This document shows, piece after piece, positions 19,269-28,040 of a stretch of 64,000 nt of DNA (the stretch's first letter is position 1; each line of letters opens with the position of its first letter). The notes beneath the pieces are model-generated. The model made no database searches, was not told the DNA's origin, and saw only the letters and a program-made list of their open reading frames with translations. Position numbers and translations under genes: made by a program. The stretch comes from Palsa-1447 sp964414785 (lineage in GTDB: Bacteria > Verrucomicrobiota > Verrucomicrobiia > Opitutales > Opitutaceae): contig CAYPXZ010000008.1 of NCBI GenBank assembly GCA_964414785.1, positions 1-64,000 of the forward strand. Direction: 5' to 3'.

Positions 19269-20885
19269 ATGCTAAGGAAGTTCATTGCCCGGCTTCGTGA
19301 ATCGATAGCCCCTGCCCAGAAGCCGAAACCGGCTGCGCCGCACGGCGCGCCCCGACCCCAGGACGGGCCCGCGCAGCGCAGACCCGCCCATCCGGCGGGC
19401 CCCCGCCCGCACAACCCCTCGCCCCGCGCCCCCCAGGGACGCTCGCCGGGACCCTCCCAGGGGGGAGGACACGGCCAGGGCAAGCCCCATGAGGGGCGCC
19501 CCCGCCAGGACGAGCGCCCCCGCCAGGACGAGCGCCGCCCCGCAGGCCGCGGGCCCTCGCGCTTCGGCCCCTCCCGCCAGGGCGACGGCCGCCGGCCCCG
19601 CCCGGCCCGCGACGACTTTGAGCATCCGGCCCAGGTCACGTACAAGCCGCTCGTCCCCGTCGACATCCCGAAGATGGACACGGCGTTCTCGAAGCTCGGC
19701 CTCTGCGACGCGCTTGCGCACACGGTCGAGAAGAAGGGCTACACCGAGCCGACCCCGATCCAGGTCCAGGCGATCCCGCTCATCCTGAAGGGCACGGACG
19801 TCATCGGCTCCGCACAGACCGGGACGGGCAAGACCGCCGCCTTCGCCCTTCCCATCATCCAGCGCCTCGGCCAGCACGGCGCGATGCGCTGCCTGATCCT
19901 CGAGCCCACGCGCGAGCTCGCGCTCCAGGTCGAGGAGGCCTTCCACAAGTACGCCCAGTTCACCGACCTGAGGGTCACGATCGTCTACGGCGGCGTCGGC
20001 TACGGGAAGCAGACCGACGACCTGCGGCGCGGCGTCGACATCCTCGCTGCGACGCCGGGGCGCCTCCTCGACCATTTGGAGCAGGGCAACTGCTCGCTCG
20101 ACAAGATCGACATCCTCGTCCTCGACGAGGTCGACCGGATGCTCGACATGGGCTTCCTGCCCGACGTGAAGCGCATCGTCCAGAAGTGCGCGAAGAACCG
20201 CCAGACCCTCTTCTTCACCGCGACCCTCCCCCCGGAGATCGAGCAGTTGGCCAGCTGGGCCCTGCGCAACCCCTCCAAGGTCGAGATCGGCCGCAAGCAC
20301 TCCGCCGCCGACACGATCTCCCACTGCTTCTACCCGGTCGTCGCCTCGCAGAAGTTCGACCTCCTGCAGCTGCTCCTCGAGCAGACCGACTTCAAGAGCG
20401 TCCTCATCTTCTGCCGCACCCGCATGGGGGCCGACCGCATCGCGGAGCGGCTCGTCCGCAAGGGACACCGGGTCGGCGTCATGCACTCCGACCGCAACCA
20501 GCGCGAGCGCGTCGAGGCGCTCGAGGGGTTCAAGAGCGGCAAGAACGAGGTGCTGGTCGCCACCGACATCGCGGCCCGCGGCCTCGACATCGCCGGCGTC
20601 TCGCACGTGATCAACTACGACGTCCCCGAGAACGCCGAGGACTACGTCCACCGGATAGGCAGGACCGGGCGCGCCCACAACACGGGCGACGCCTTCACGC
20701 TGGTGACCGAGGACGACGTCCGCGACGCGCGCAGCATCGAGCGGTTCATCGGCGCGACGATCGAGCGCAAGAAGATCGAGGGCTTCCCCTACATCTACTC
20801 GGCCCTCTTCGACCAGAAGGTCCTGGACGAGGCGCTGGCCCCCGCGAAGCCCGCGGGACGCCTGCACCGCGGATACCGGAAGTAG
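19269..20885 (+). CDS. DEAD-box RNA helicase (RhlE-like) with Pro/Arg-rich N-terminal extension
   Basis: A 538-aa ATP-dependent RNA helicase. A low-complexity, basic Pro/Gly/Arg/Gln-rich region of about 110 residues precedes the core. Core motifs: Q motif PTPIQVQAIP, motif I AQTGTGKT, Ia PTRELA, motif II DEVD, motif III FTATLP, motif V region TDIAARGLD and motif VI HRIGRTGRA. Motif II reads DEVD instead of DEAD, and motif III has TAT instead of SAT; both are conservative. The C-terminal tail is short. The ATG at 19269 is the only ATG that fits; the frame is open upstream from a TTG. Basic tails of this kind usually sit at the C-terminus in RhlE-type proteins. Likely role: ribosome assembly or mRNA decay. 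Confidence 0.92.
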   Translation: MLRKFIARLRESIAPAQKPKPAAPHGAPRPQDGPAQRRPAHPAGPRPHNPSPRAPQGRSPGPSQGGGHGQGKPHEGRPRQDERPRQDERRPAGRGPSRFGPSRQGDGRRPRPARDDFEHPAQVTYKPLVPVDIPKMDTAFSKLGLCDALAHTVEKKGYTEPTPIQVQAIPLILKGTDVIGSAQTGTGKTAAFALPIIQRLGQHGAMRCLILEPTRELALQVEEAFHKYAQFTDLRVTIVYGGVGYGKQTDDLRRGVDILAATPGRLLDHLEQGNCSLDKIDILVLDEVDRMLDMGFLPDVKRIVQKCAKNRQTLFFTATLPPEIEQLASWALRNPSKVEIGRKHSAADTISHCFYPVVASQKFDLLQLLLEQTDFKSVLIFCRTRMGADRIAERLVRKGHRVGVMHSDRNQRERVEALEGFKSGKNEVLVATDIAARGLDIAGVSHVINYDVPENAEDYVHRIGRTGRAHNTGDAFTLVTEDDVRDARSIERFIGATIERKKIEGFPYIYSALFDQKVLDEALAPAKPAGRLHRGYRK

Positions 20886-20916
20886 GCCGGCCGGGGGGCC
20901 GCAGGCGCCCCCGCCT

Positions 20917-21543
20917 TCAGTCGCTGCCGTTGACGAGCTTGTAGGCCGTCGCGGCGGCTATGGCCCCGGCGATTTCTCCGGAGACGAGCACCCAGTAGTT
21001 GCTCCAGAAGGAAAGGCCCATCGCCGAGATCCCGGTCGCCACCGCCGGGTTGAACGCGCCGCCCGAGACGCCGCCGACGGCGAAGGCCCCGACCATGACC
21101 GTCATGCCGATCGCCAGGCCGTAGAACGAGTTTCCGCTCGTCCACTTGGAGGTGGCGACGTTGAGGACGACCCAGCAGAGCGCGAACGTGAAGAGGAACT
21201 CGACCACGAAGGCCGGCTTCCAGCTCGCGAGCGCCAGGGGCTGCGCAGCCCCGGCCATCTTGATCTTGCCGACGAGCCAGGCCGCGACCAGGGCGGCGGC
21301 TATCTGCGCGACCCAGTAGGGGACGACGTCCCTCGTCTCGCACTTGCCGCGGATCCACACCGCGAGGGTGACCGCGGGGTTGAAGTGCCCGCCCGAGATG
21401 TGGCCCCCGGCGAAGACCATGACCATCAGCGACGCCCCGATCGCCAGCGGGGCCAGCGATCCGGCCCCCGGGGCGATGACCGTGCTGCCCACCGTGAAGA
21501 CGAGGAAGAAGGTGCCTATGAATTCGACGAGGTATTTTTTCAT
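20917..21543 (-). CDS. Aquaporin/MIP family channel lacking the usual selectivity-filter arginine
   Basis: A 208-aa six-helix channel protein. Two NPA boxes are present: GGHFNPAVTLAV in the first half and GGAFNPAVATGI in the second. In classical water and glycerol channels the second NPA is followed by Arg, which forms the ar/R filter. Here it is Val, so solute selectivity probably differs (a larger or uncharged pore). Other family traits are present: EFIGTFFLVFTVG at the N-terminus and GEIAGAIAAA at the C-terminus. Length is slightly short for the family. It is a single gene with its own promoter region toward the HAD gene. Confidence 0.9.
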   Translation of the reverse strand: MKKYLVEFIGTFFLVFTVGSTVIAPGAGSLAPLAIGASLMVMVFAGGHISGGHFNPAVTLAVWIRGKCETRDVVPYWVAQIAAALVAAWLVGKIKMAGAAQPLALASWKPAFVVEFLFTFALCWVVLNVATSKWTSGNSFYGLAIGMTVMVGAFAVGGVSGGAFNPAVATGISAMGLSFWSNYWVLVSGEIAGAIAAATAYKLVNGSD

Positions 21544-21646
21544 GATTTGGGGGTTCCTTCGGGGAGCCTACCGCGGGATGGCGGCCTAACCAGCGTTTTT
21601 TGGGGTTGCGGAGGGGGCGGTTTCGGGCGTCGTTGCCCCTTCCTGC

Positions 21647-22243
21647 ATGAAGATCAAGATCCCGGAGGGCGACTTTGGCGGCTACATATTTGACCTGGAC
21701 GGCACCCTCGTGGACACGATGCCGCTCCACTACACCGCCTGGGAGGCCGCGCTCAAGAAGGCGGGCCTGAAGGGGCGCCTTGACGAGAACCTCTTCTACG
21801 AGCTCGGGGGCGTGCCGTCCAGGAAGGTGGCCGCCCTCCTCGGCAAGCGCCACGGCCTGGTCCTCGACCCGGACGCCGTGTACCGGCAAAAGGAGGAGAT
21901 GTTCAAGGGCTCGCTCGAGAAGCTGACGGTCATCGCCCCCGTCGTCGAATTCGCAAGGAAGGTCGCCGCGAGCCACCCGGTCGCGATCGCCTCCGGCGGC
22001 ACGAGGGACGTGGTCGAGAGCACGCTAAGGAAGACGGGGCTGGCGCCGCTCTTCCCCGTCGTCGTCACGGCCGACGACGTCGAGCACGGGAAGCCGGCGC
22101 CGGACATGTTCCTGCTGGCGGCGAAGCGGATGGGGGTCCCCCCGTCGGGCTGCCTCGTGTTCGAGGACGGCCAGCCCGGCATCAGGGCCGCGGAGGCGGC
22201 CGGGATGAAGTGGGTCTTCGTCCAGAGCCGGCTCCTAGGGTGA
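21647..22243 (+). CDS. HAD-superfamily phosphatase/phosphoglucomutase (HAD-IA)
   Basis: A 198-aa HAD hydrolase. The nucleophile and acid/base motif FDLDGTLVDT is at about residues 15-24 (D16, D18). Motif II is ASGGT, motif III lysine is in GKPAPDMF, and motif IV is VFEDGQPGI. The helical cap between motifs I and II resembles beta-phosphoglucomutase and YqaB-type fructose-1-phosphatases. Likely substrates are small sugar phosphates; precise specificity is not readable. The 3' end overlaps the convergent hydrolase gene by 9 bp. Confidence 0.87.
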   Translation: MKIKIPEGDFGGYIFDLDGTLVDTMPLHYTAWEAALKKAGLKGRLDENLFYELGGVPSRKVAALLGKRHGLVLDPDAVYRQKEEMFKGSLEKLTVIAPVVEFARKVAASHPVAIASGGTRDVVESTLRKTGLAPLFPVVVTADDVEHGKPAPDMFLLAAKRMGVPPSGCLVFEDGQPGIRAAEAAGMKWVFVQSRLLG

Positions 22244-23356
22244 CGGTTTCCCGGTCTCGAAGGGGACAAAGGTGACAGCGTCTCCGACCTTCAGGCCCGC
22301 CGTGCCCGCGGCATCGCCGAAGAGCCTCGCGAGGACCGTGCGCCCGTCGGCGTCGGGGAACGCGACCCATTCGCCGTTCCTCACGTCGGAGTAGGTCCGC
22401 CCGTAGAGGGCGCGGTAGCTCTTCCCCCTGGCCTCGACATGGCAAAAGGTCATGGGAGGGATGCCCGAGGCCTGGAAATCCCGGTCCTGCGCCTCGAGGA
22501 GGATGTTGCCGTAGACCGGGTCCACCTCGGCGACGCGGGTGTCGAAGCCCTTCCCATCGGCGTGGATGGCTGCCGTCGAGGGCCCCGGGTCGGCGGCGAT
22601 GGTCGCGTCGAAGTAGGGGGCCTGGTCCCTCGGCTTGGGGAGCGCGTCCGGCCCCTTCTCGATCCAGTCGTTGAGCGCCCGGAACGAGGCCAGGCGCTCG
22701 GCCTGGTTGATGTTCGTGTGGCCTTCGCGGGAGATGAGGAAGAGCATGGGCTGGACGACCGGGGAGGGGCGCGACACGAGGGATGTCAGGTAGCTCTTGG
22801 GGCTCGCGGCCTCGCGCTCGGTCGCCACGAAGAGGAGCGGGATCCGCGGCAGGAGCGAGAGCCCGACCTGGGTATTCGTCTCCTTCACGTAGAGCGTGGC
22901 GTCAAAGACGAGCGCTCCGTCATACGGCCCCTTGTCGCGCTCGGCCATGATCGTCGCCACCAGCCCCCCCATCGACTCCCCGACGAGGACCGTGCGCTCG
23001 GGATCGCCGTAGGCCGTCGCGATGAACGAGCGCAGCGCATCGAGGTCCGCGATCGCGTCCCCGATGACGACGCCGTTCCTGCGGTAGCTGGTCGTGGCGA
23101 CGATCCACCCCTCGTCGAGGACCGCCTTGATCCAAACCCTCTCGGGATTGAGGTCCGCGATCAGCGGAGCGGTGTCGGGGCGGTAGCCGTGGGCCAGGAG
23201 CAGGAGCCTGTGGTTCCAGGCGCCGGGGGGGTTCGCGATCGAGAACCTGGCCCCCTTTATCTGGCCGACCTCAACCTTGACCGTGTCCTCCGCCCGGGCG
23301 GGCAGGACGAGGGCGAGCGCGAGGGCCAGCAGGGCGGGGGGTAGCCGGTTCGACAT
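22235..23356 (-). CDS. Exported alpha/beta hydrolase with C-terminal DUF62-like domain
   Basis: A 373-aa predicted secreted protein (signal peptide MSNRLPPALLALALALVLPARAE, cut about residue 22). Residues about 35-260 form an alpha/beta hydrolase fold with the nucleophile elbow GESMGG and the expected strand LLLLAHGY. Residues about 280-373 resemble the C-terminal beta domain of SAM hydroxide adenosyltransferase (DUF62) proteins: VDPVYGNILLEAQD, the phrase YGRTYSDVRNGEWVAF and the closing GLKVGDAVTFVPF. The catalytic N-domain of DUF62 enzymes is absent. The C-terminal match is pattern-based and needs a profile search. The hydrolase substrate is unknown. Confidence 0.75.
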   Translation of the reverse strand: MSNRLPPALLALALALVLPARAEDTVKVEVGQIKGARFSIANPPGAWNHRLLLLAHGYRPDTAPLIADLNPERVWIKAVLDEGWIVATTSYRRNGVVIGDAIADLDALRSFIATAYGDPERTVLVGESMGGLVATIMAERDKGPYDGALVFDATLYVKETNTQVGLSLLPRIPLLFVATEREAASPKSYLTSLVSRPSPVVQPMLFLISREGHTNINQAERLASFRALNDWIEKGPDALPKPRDQAPYFDATIAADPGPSTAAIHADGKGFDTRVAEVDPVYGNILLEAQDRDFQASGIPPMTFCHVEARGKSYRALYGRTYSDVRNGEWVAFPDADGRTVLARLFGDAAGTAGLKVGDAVTFVPFETGKPSP

Positions 23357-23416
23357 CGGCCCCTCTTCTAGCGGCGCGGGGCCTGCCTTTGCGAATCCCT
23401 TTTGGCTTCATCTCGG

Positions 23417-24541
23417 ATGCCGGTTCGTCTCCAATTGCGCTCCCGACCCGTGAAGCCGTCAGACCTTGCGAAGCCCTTCATCCATTCCTACCCGGCCTAC
23501 GTGCCGGGCAGGCCGATCGAGGACGTGGCGCGCGACCTGGGGCTCGACCCGGCGGGCATCATCAAGCTCGCGTCCAACGAGAACCCCTTCGGGCCGTCGC
23601 CCCTGGCGGTCGAGGCCGGCAAGCGCGCGCTCGAGCAGGGCCAGCTCTACCCGGACGGGGGCTGCTACGCCCTGCGCAGCCGTCTCGCGCTCTTCCACGG
23701 CCTCTCCCCGGACCAGTTCGTGATCGGCAACGGGTCCAACGAGGTGATCGAGCTCGTGGGGCACGTCTTCCTGTCGCCCGGCGACGAGGTGCTCATGGGG
23801 CTGCCGGAATTCATCGTCTACCGGCTGGTCGCGCTCCTCTTCGGGGCGAAGCCGGTCGAGGTGCCGCTCGTCGACTTCAGGAACGACCTGGGCGCCCTCG
23901 CAAGGGCGCTCACTCCCAGGACGAAGCTCGTCGTCGTCTCCACCCCGAACAACCCGACCGGCGCCGCGAACACCGAGGAGGAGCTCCTCGCCTTCATCCG
24001 CTCGCTGCCCCCGCGGGTGATCTGCCTCGTCGACGAGGCCTACGGCGACTACGCCGAGAAGGCCCCGGACATCCGGCCGCTCATCGCCGAGGGAAGGAAC
24101 GTGATCGGGCTTAGGACCTTCTCGAAGGCCTACGGCCTCGCGTCGCTGCGCGTCGGCTACGGCTACGCGGGCGCGGAGATGGCCTCCCTCCTCGACCGCT
24201 CCCGCCAGCCCTTCAACGTGAACGCCATCGCGCAGGCGGCCGCCACGGCGGCCCTCGACGACCAGGGCTTCCGCAACCGGTGCGTCCTTGAGAACCGCAG
24301 AGGTTTGAGGCGCCTCGAGGCCGGATTCACGGCGCTCGGGCTCAAGTGGGTGCCGAGCCAGGCGAACTTCATCCTCGTCCGCGTGGGCGACGGCGAGCGC
24401 GTGTTCAACGCCCTGCAGCACCGCGGCGTCATCGTCAGGCCGCTGAAGACCTACAACCTGCCCGAGTGGGTCCGCGTCACGGTCGGTACGCCCGACCAGA
24501 ACGAGCGCCTGCTCGCCGAATTGGCGGCGGCCGTCCGCTAG
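23417..24541 (+). CDS. hisC: Histidinol-phosphate aminotransferase
   Basis: A PLP-dependent class I/II aminotransferase of about 374 aa, catalysing imidazole-acetol phosphate plus glutamate to histidinol phosphate in histidine synthesis. Motifs: LASNENPFGPSP near the N-terminus, NGSNEVIEL, NNPTGA, DEAYGDYA, the Schiff-base lysine in TFSKAYGLASLRVGY, and the C-terminal GVIVRPL followed by VRVTVGT. The start could be ATG 23417 or GTG 23450; the second matches the usual HisC N-terminus better. Stop codons of hisC and the convergent Sua5-type gene overlap by 4 bp. No other his genes are nearby. Confidence 0.9.
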   Translation: MPVRLQLRSRPVKPSDLAKPFIHSYPAYVPGRPIEDVARDLGLDPAGIIKLASNENPFGPSPLAVEAGKRALEQGQLYPDGGCYALRSRLALFHGLSPDQFVIGNGSNEVIELVGHVFLSPGDEVLMGLPEFIVYRLVALLFGAKPVEVPLVDFRNDLGALARALTPRTKLVVVSTPNNPTGAANTEEELLAFIRSLPPRVICLVDEAYGDYAEKAPDIRPLIAEGRNVIGLRTFSKAYGLASLRVGYGYAGAEMASLLDRSRQPFNVNAIAQAAATAALDDQGFRNRCVLENRRGLRRLEAGFTALGLKWVPSQANFILVRVGDGERVFNALQHRGVIVRPLKTYNLPEWVRVTVGTPDQNERLLAELAAAVR

Positions 24542-25524
24542 CGCGAGGAGGCGCGTTTGAGCCGGTCGAGGAGCGCCTCGGCGAGGCCCGTGCCCGCGGG
24601 GCGCTCGGCGTGGATCGTCCGGTAGCCCGCTTGGTCGAGCTCCCGAAGGGCCGAGAAGAGACGGCGCGCCGCGCGCCGCAGGTCTCCCGCGGCGTCGAGC
24701 CAGTGGACGTTGGGTCGTCCCGCGCCGCCCGCCGGCCTGCGGATGAAGAGCCAGGCCTCGTCCGGTCCGCTGCGCAAGGCCAAGGCGGGGGTCAGCCGGT
24801 CGTGGAGCACGACCTTCGTCCGCGGGCTGTAGTGGCGCGCCATCTGGCCGGGCGCCAGGCGCCCGCCGGCGCGCGACGTCCGGGACCTGGCGACGCGGAT
24901 TCCGAGCACCCGCTCGACCTCGGAACGGGTGATGGCGCCGGGGCGAAGGAGCGCGGGCCGCCGGGGGTCGCGCATGTCGACGATCGTCGACTCAAGCCCG
25001 ATCCGCGACGGGCCGCCGTCCAGGATGTGGCTGACCTTCCCCCCCAGGTTCCTCCTCACATGGTCCGCGGTCGTGGGGCTCACGTACCCGAAGGGATTGG
25101 CGCTCGGCGCCGCGAGGGGGACGCCGGCGAGCCGGATCAGCCGGCGGAAGAGGGGGTGGGAGGGCATGCGGACGGCGACGCTCGGCAGCCCAGCCGTCAC
25201 CTCCCCGGGGATGGCGCCGGTCTTGGGGAGGACGATCGTCAGCGGCCCCGGCCAGAAGGCGCGCGCGAGGCGAAGCGCCCCGGGATTGGCCACGGCCACC
25301 CTCCCGAGGTCCCCGAGGGAGGCGATGTGCACGATCAGCGGGTCATCGGTGGGGCGCCCCTTCGCCGCGAAGATCCTCTTGCACGCGGCCTTGCTCGTCG
25401 CGTCGGCCGCGAGCCCGTAGACCGTCTCCGTGGGGACCCCGACGATCCCGCCCGCCCTCAGGCGCCGCGCGAGGAGCGCCAGGTTCCGGGGGGTGCCCCG
25501 GTAGATCCGGGATTTAGAGGCCAT
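24538..25524 (-). CDS. L-threonylcarbamoyladenylate synthase (Sua5/YwlC/TsaC)
   Basis: A 328-aa enzyme that makes threonylcarbamoyl-AMP for the tRNA t6A37 modification. The N-terminal YrdC domain (about 1-200) shows GIVGVPTETVYGLA, the KGRPTDDPLIVHI phrase, FWPGPLTIVL, SVAVRMPSHP and PLAAPSANPFGYVSPT. The C-terminal extension (about 225-328) with GQMARHYSPRT matches the Sua5 domain, so the long Sua5 form is favoured over the short TsaC. The start is ATG 25524. The preceding gene on the same strand, rpsR, ends in a strong terminator, so this gene probably has its own promoter. Confidence 0.92.
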   Translation of the reverse strand: MASKSRIYRGTPRNLALLARRLRAGGIVGVPTETVYGLAADATSKAACKRIFAAKGRPTDDPLIVHIASLGDLGRVAVANPGALRLARAFWPGPLTIVLPKTGAIPGEVTAGLPSVAVRMPSHPLFRRLIRLAGVPLAAPSANPFGYVSPTTADHVRRNLGGKVSHILDGGPSRIGLESTIVDMRDPRRPALLRPGAITRSEVERVLGIRVARSRTSRAGGRLAPGQMARHYSPRTKVVLHDRLTPALALRSGPDEAWLFIRRPAGGAGRPNVHWLDAAGDLRRAARRLFSALRELDQAGYRTIHAERPAGTGLAEALLDRLKRASSR

Positions 25525-25556
25525 GCTTGGGAAAACGTGTCGCGCCGTCCGGGCAG

Positions 25557-25585
25557 AAAAAGACCGGAGCCTTTTGAGCTCCGGT
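25557..25585 (-). terminator. Intrinsic terminator of rpsR
   Basis: On the minus strand ACCGGAGC and GCTCCGGT form a perfect 8-bp stem with a 7-nt loop, followed by C and a run of five Ts. It lies 25 bp after the rpsR stop codon. Confidence 0.88.
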
Positions 25586-25610
25586 GTTTATCGGTTCAGG
25601 GAGCGCCCGC

Positions 25611-25805
25611 TCACTTCGTGAGCAGCATGTTGCGCGAGTGCTTGATCGTCTTCGTGACGGCGCGCTGGTGCTTCGCGCAGAGCCCGGTGTATTTGCGGGG
25701 CAGGATCTTGCCCGTGTCGGTGACAAAGCGCACCCAGGCCTGGGGATCCGTGAACGGAATCTGGGCGGGGGTGGGTGTCTGCTGCTTGGTTTCTACGGTG
25801 CTCAT
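25611..25805 (-). CDS. rpsR: 30S ribosomal protein S18, short stand-alone form
   Basis: A 64-aa protein of the small ribosomal subunit. The family signature is clear: FVTDTGKILPRKYTGLCAKHQRAVTKTIKHSR. It is shorter than typical S18 (about 75 aa), with a divergent Thr/Gln/Pro-rich N-terminus lacking the CxxC zinc pair and a short C-terminus ending NMLLTK. The ATG at 25805 was chosen; the frame is open to 25880 but those residues do not fit. It is not in the usual rpsF-ssb-rpsR-rplI order. It lies 90 bp downstream of the ABC1-kinase gene and ends in a strong terminator. Confidence 0.92.
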   Translation of the reverse strand: MSTVETKQQTPTPAQIPFTDPQAWVRFVTDTGKILPRKYTGLCAKHQRAVTKTIKHSRNMLLTK

Positions 25806-25895
25806 GGCGTTTGTAAAATGTGGAAGGGAGAGCGTGGAATCCCTCGGGTCATTGTCAACGCAGCAGTTTTGGCCCCGCAAGCGGCTCCACGGGCG

Positions 25896-27551
25896 CTACT
25901 TGTGCCGGCCGTGCCGGATGATGTCCCAGATCACGTAGAGCCCGAGGACGGCCGAGATGAGGTAGCCGACGATGCCGAGCGCCGAGTAGCCGAAGAGGTG
26001 GGGCTGGATGCCGGTCGTCACGATGAGCGACGAGCCGATGATGAGGGACCCGATGATGACCCCGAGCGAGATGCGGTTGGCCGCGATCTTCACGGCCTCG
26101 TCGTGCTGCTCGAGCCCCTTGTGGTTCAGGTTGATCGAGACGTTGTCGTGCTCGAGCCGGCGCAGGAGCCGGCGCAGGTCGAAGGGCAGCTCCTGCATCC
26201 CGAGGATCGCCTGGCGGACCACGTCGCGCGTCCTCCGGGCGAGGGTCAGCGGGTTGAGGCGCTCCCTCTGGAGCTCACCCAGGACTGGGCCGACCTCTTT
26301 GCGAAGGTCGAACTCCGGGTCTAGGCCGGTCCCGACCTCCTCGATCGAAAGGACGGCCTTGGCCATGAGCGAGTAGTCGCGCGCGAGGAAGATGCCGTTC
26401 TGGCCGAAGATGAAGAGGAGCCTCAGCATCGCCTTGCCGAGGGAGGCGTGGCCGATCGCGAAGTTGAGCTCCTCGCGCAGCGCGAGCGTGATCTCCTTCT
26501 CCATCGCGCGCTGGTCCGGCCGGGCGTCCACCGGCGCCAGGTCGGTCGCGATCTGCACGATCCGCTCCGTGTCCTGCTCCACGGACGCGAGCCAGAAGTC
26601 CGCGACCGCGTAGCGCAGGCGGCGGGTCAGGTGCCCGGCCATCCCCCAGTCAAGGAAGCAGAGCCGGCCGTCGCGGGCGATGAAGATGTTCCCGGCATGG
26701 GGGTCGGCGTGGAAGAAACCCGAGATGAAGACCTGCCGGGCTATGGAGAGCGCGCCGTGGGAGGCGAGGAGCCTTCGCTTCTCGATCGGGTACCCCTCGG
26801 CGCGGCTGACCGGCTCCCCGTCGATCCGCTCCATCACGAGGACGCACTCGCTGGAGAAGTCGTGGTAGACCTTGGGGGCGAACACCTGGTCGGCGTGCTG
26901 GTTGAGCGTGTTGAAATACTCCTGGTTGTGGGCCTCGAGCCGGAAATCGAGCTCGCGCAGGGTGCTGGCCCGAGCCTCGTCGATCACCGCCGGCAGGTCC
27001 ATCGGCTTGAGCGCCGCGATCCTCTGGTGCAGGAGCCCGGCAAGCCAGTGCGCCAGGTCGAAGTCGGTCTCTATCTCCCTCCCTATCCCCGGCTTCTGGA
27101 CCTTGACCGCGACGGGCTCGCCTCCGTCCCTCAAGCGGGCGAAATAGACCTGGGCAAGTGAGGCGCTCGCGGCTGCGGTCTCGTCGAACTCGGAGAACAC
27201 CTCCGAGGGCTCGCAGCCCAGGCCGTCGACGAGGACCGGCCTCATGACCTCGAAGGGCAGCGGGGGGACCTGGTCCTGGAGCTTGCGCAGCTCGAGGATG
27301 ACGTCGTGCGGCACGACATCGGGCCGCATCGACAGCATCTGCCCCAGCTTGACGAACGTCGGTCCGAGCTCCTCGGCTGCCAGCCGGATTCGCTCGGCCG
27401 CGCGGCGCGGCGTGGCCTTGGGGAGGACCCGCTGCAGGAAGCTCGGGTGGAGGTCGAGCTGGCTTAGGAGGTTGTCAAAGCCATGCCTCGCCAGCACCGC
27501 GAGAATGTGCTTCGCGCGGACCGCCTCGTGCAGGACCTTGAAGGGTTTCAC
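25896..27551 (-). CDS. ABC1/UbiB/AarF family atypical kinase
   Basis: A 551-aa membrane-anchored atypical kinase. Members are linked to ubiquinone and other isoprenoid-lipid metabolism. Motifs: the KxGQ signature FVKLGQMLSMR (about 66-76), the Ala-rich nucleotide loop AAASASLAQV, VAVKVQKPGI, ELDFRLEAHN, HADPHAGNIF and LDWGM in place of the usual DFG. Two hydrophobic helices lie at the C-terminus (about 495-545). Start is GTG, overlapping the stop of the upstream phasin-like gene by 4 bp (GTGA), which implies translational coupling. Its substrate is unknown. Confidence 0.92.
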   Translation of the reverse strand: MKPFKVLHEAVRAKHILAVLARHGFDNLLSQLDLHPSFLQRVLPKATPRRAAERIRLAAEELGPTFVKLGQMLSMRPDVVPHDVILELRKLQDQVPPLPFEVMRPVLVDGLGCEPSEVFSEFDETAAASASLAQVYFARLRDGGEPVAVKVQKPGIGREIETDFDLAHWLAGLLHQRIAALKPMDLPAVIDEARASTLRELDFRLEAHNQEYFNTLNQHADQVFAPKVYHDFSSECVLVMERIDGEPVSRAEGYPIEKRRLLASHGALSIARQVFISGFFHADPHAGNIFIARDGRLCFLDWGMAGHLTRRLRYAVADFWLASVEQDTERIVQIATDLAPVDARPDQRAMEKEITLALREELNFAIGHASLGKAMLRLLFIFGQNGIFLARDYSLMAKAVLSIEEVGTGLDPEFDLRKEVGPVLGELQRERLNPLTLARRTRDVVRQAILGMQELPFDLRRLLRRLEHDNVSINLNHKGLEQHDEAVKIAANRISLGVIIGSLIIGSSLIVTTGIQPHLFGYSALGIVGYLISAVLGLYVIWDIIRHGRHK

Positions 27552-27865
27552 ACGCCCTTGGCCTTACCCTTGCCTCCATGCTGGCCCTCGAGCGCGGTCA
27601 CCCGGGCCTCAAGGGCATCGAGCCGCTCCTGGGTGCGGCGGTTGAACCCCGCGAGCACGTCCTTGAACTTGTCGTTGAGCTCGCCGCTCAGGGTCTCGAA
27701 CTCCTTCTTACCCTCCGAGGCGATCTTTTCCGCCGTGGCGCGGGCCTCGGTGGACGACAGCTTGCCCTGCTTGACGAGGTCCGCGAGCGCGGACTCGACC
27801 TTGTCCTTCGTGACCACTGCGGCGCCGACTCCGGCGAGCAGGGTCTTTTTGATTGTATCGATCAT
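27548..27865 (-). CDS. Phasin-like small helical protein
   Basis: A 105-aa protein, almost entirely helical. The N-terminal amphipathic segment MIDTIKKTLLAGVGAAVVTKDK is followed by EKIASEGKKEFETLSGELN and a C-terminal coiled coil (ERLDALEARVTALE) with a basic tail. The pattern matches the polyhydroxyalkanoate granule-associated (phasin superfamily) small proteins often found beside ABC1 kinases. Real granule binding is not shown; no PHA synthase is in the window. It overlaps the ABC1 kinase start by 4 bp, so they work or are at least made together. Confidence 0.78.
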   Translation of the reverse strand: MIDTIKKTLLAGVGAAVVTKDKVESALADLVKQGKLSSTEARATAEKIASEGKKEFETLSGELNDKFKDVLAGFNRRTQERLDALEARVTALEGQHGGKGKAKGV

Positions 27866-28040
27866 GGCGTCCTTAGTTTAACCAACTTTGCCCACGAAGC
27901 CAGCAGAAGAGCGGGCGTTTGCCGCGGCCGCATGGGCCGCGGCAGGCTCAGCCCTCCTGCATGAGCATGGGCGTCGGAGGGATCTCATCCCTCGCTTCGA
28001 CACCAATTTCACCGGTCGGATCCCCGCCTGCCGCGGCCCC

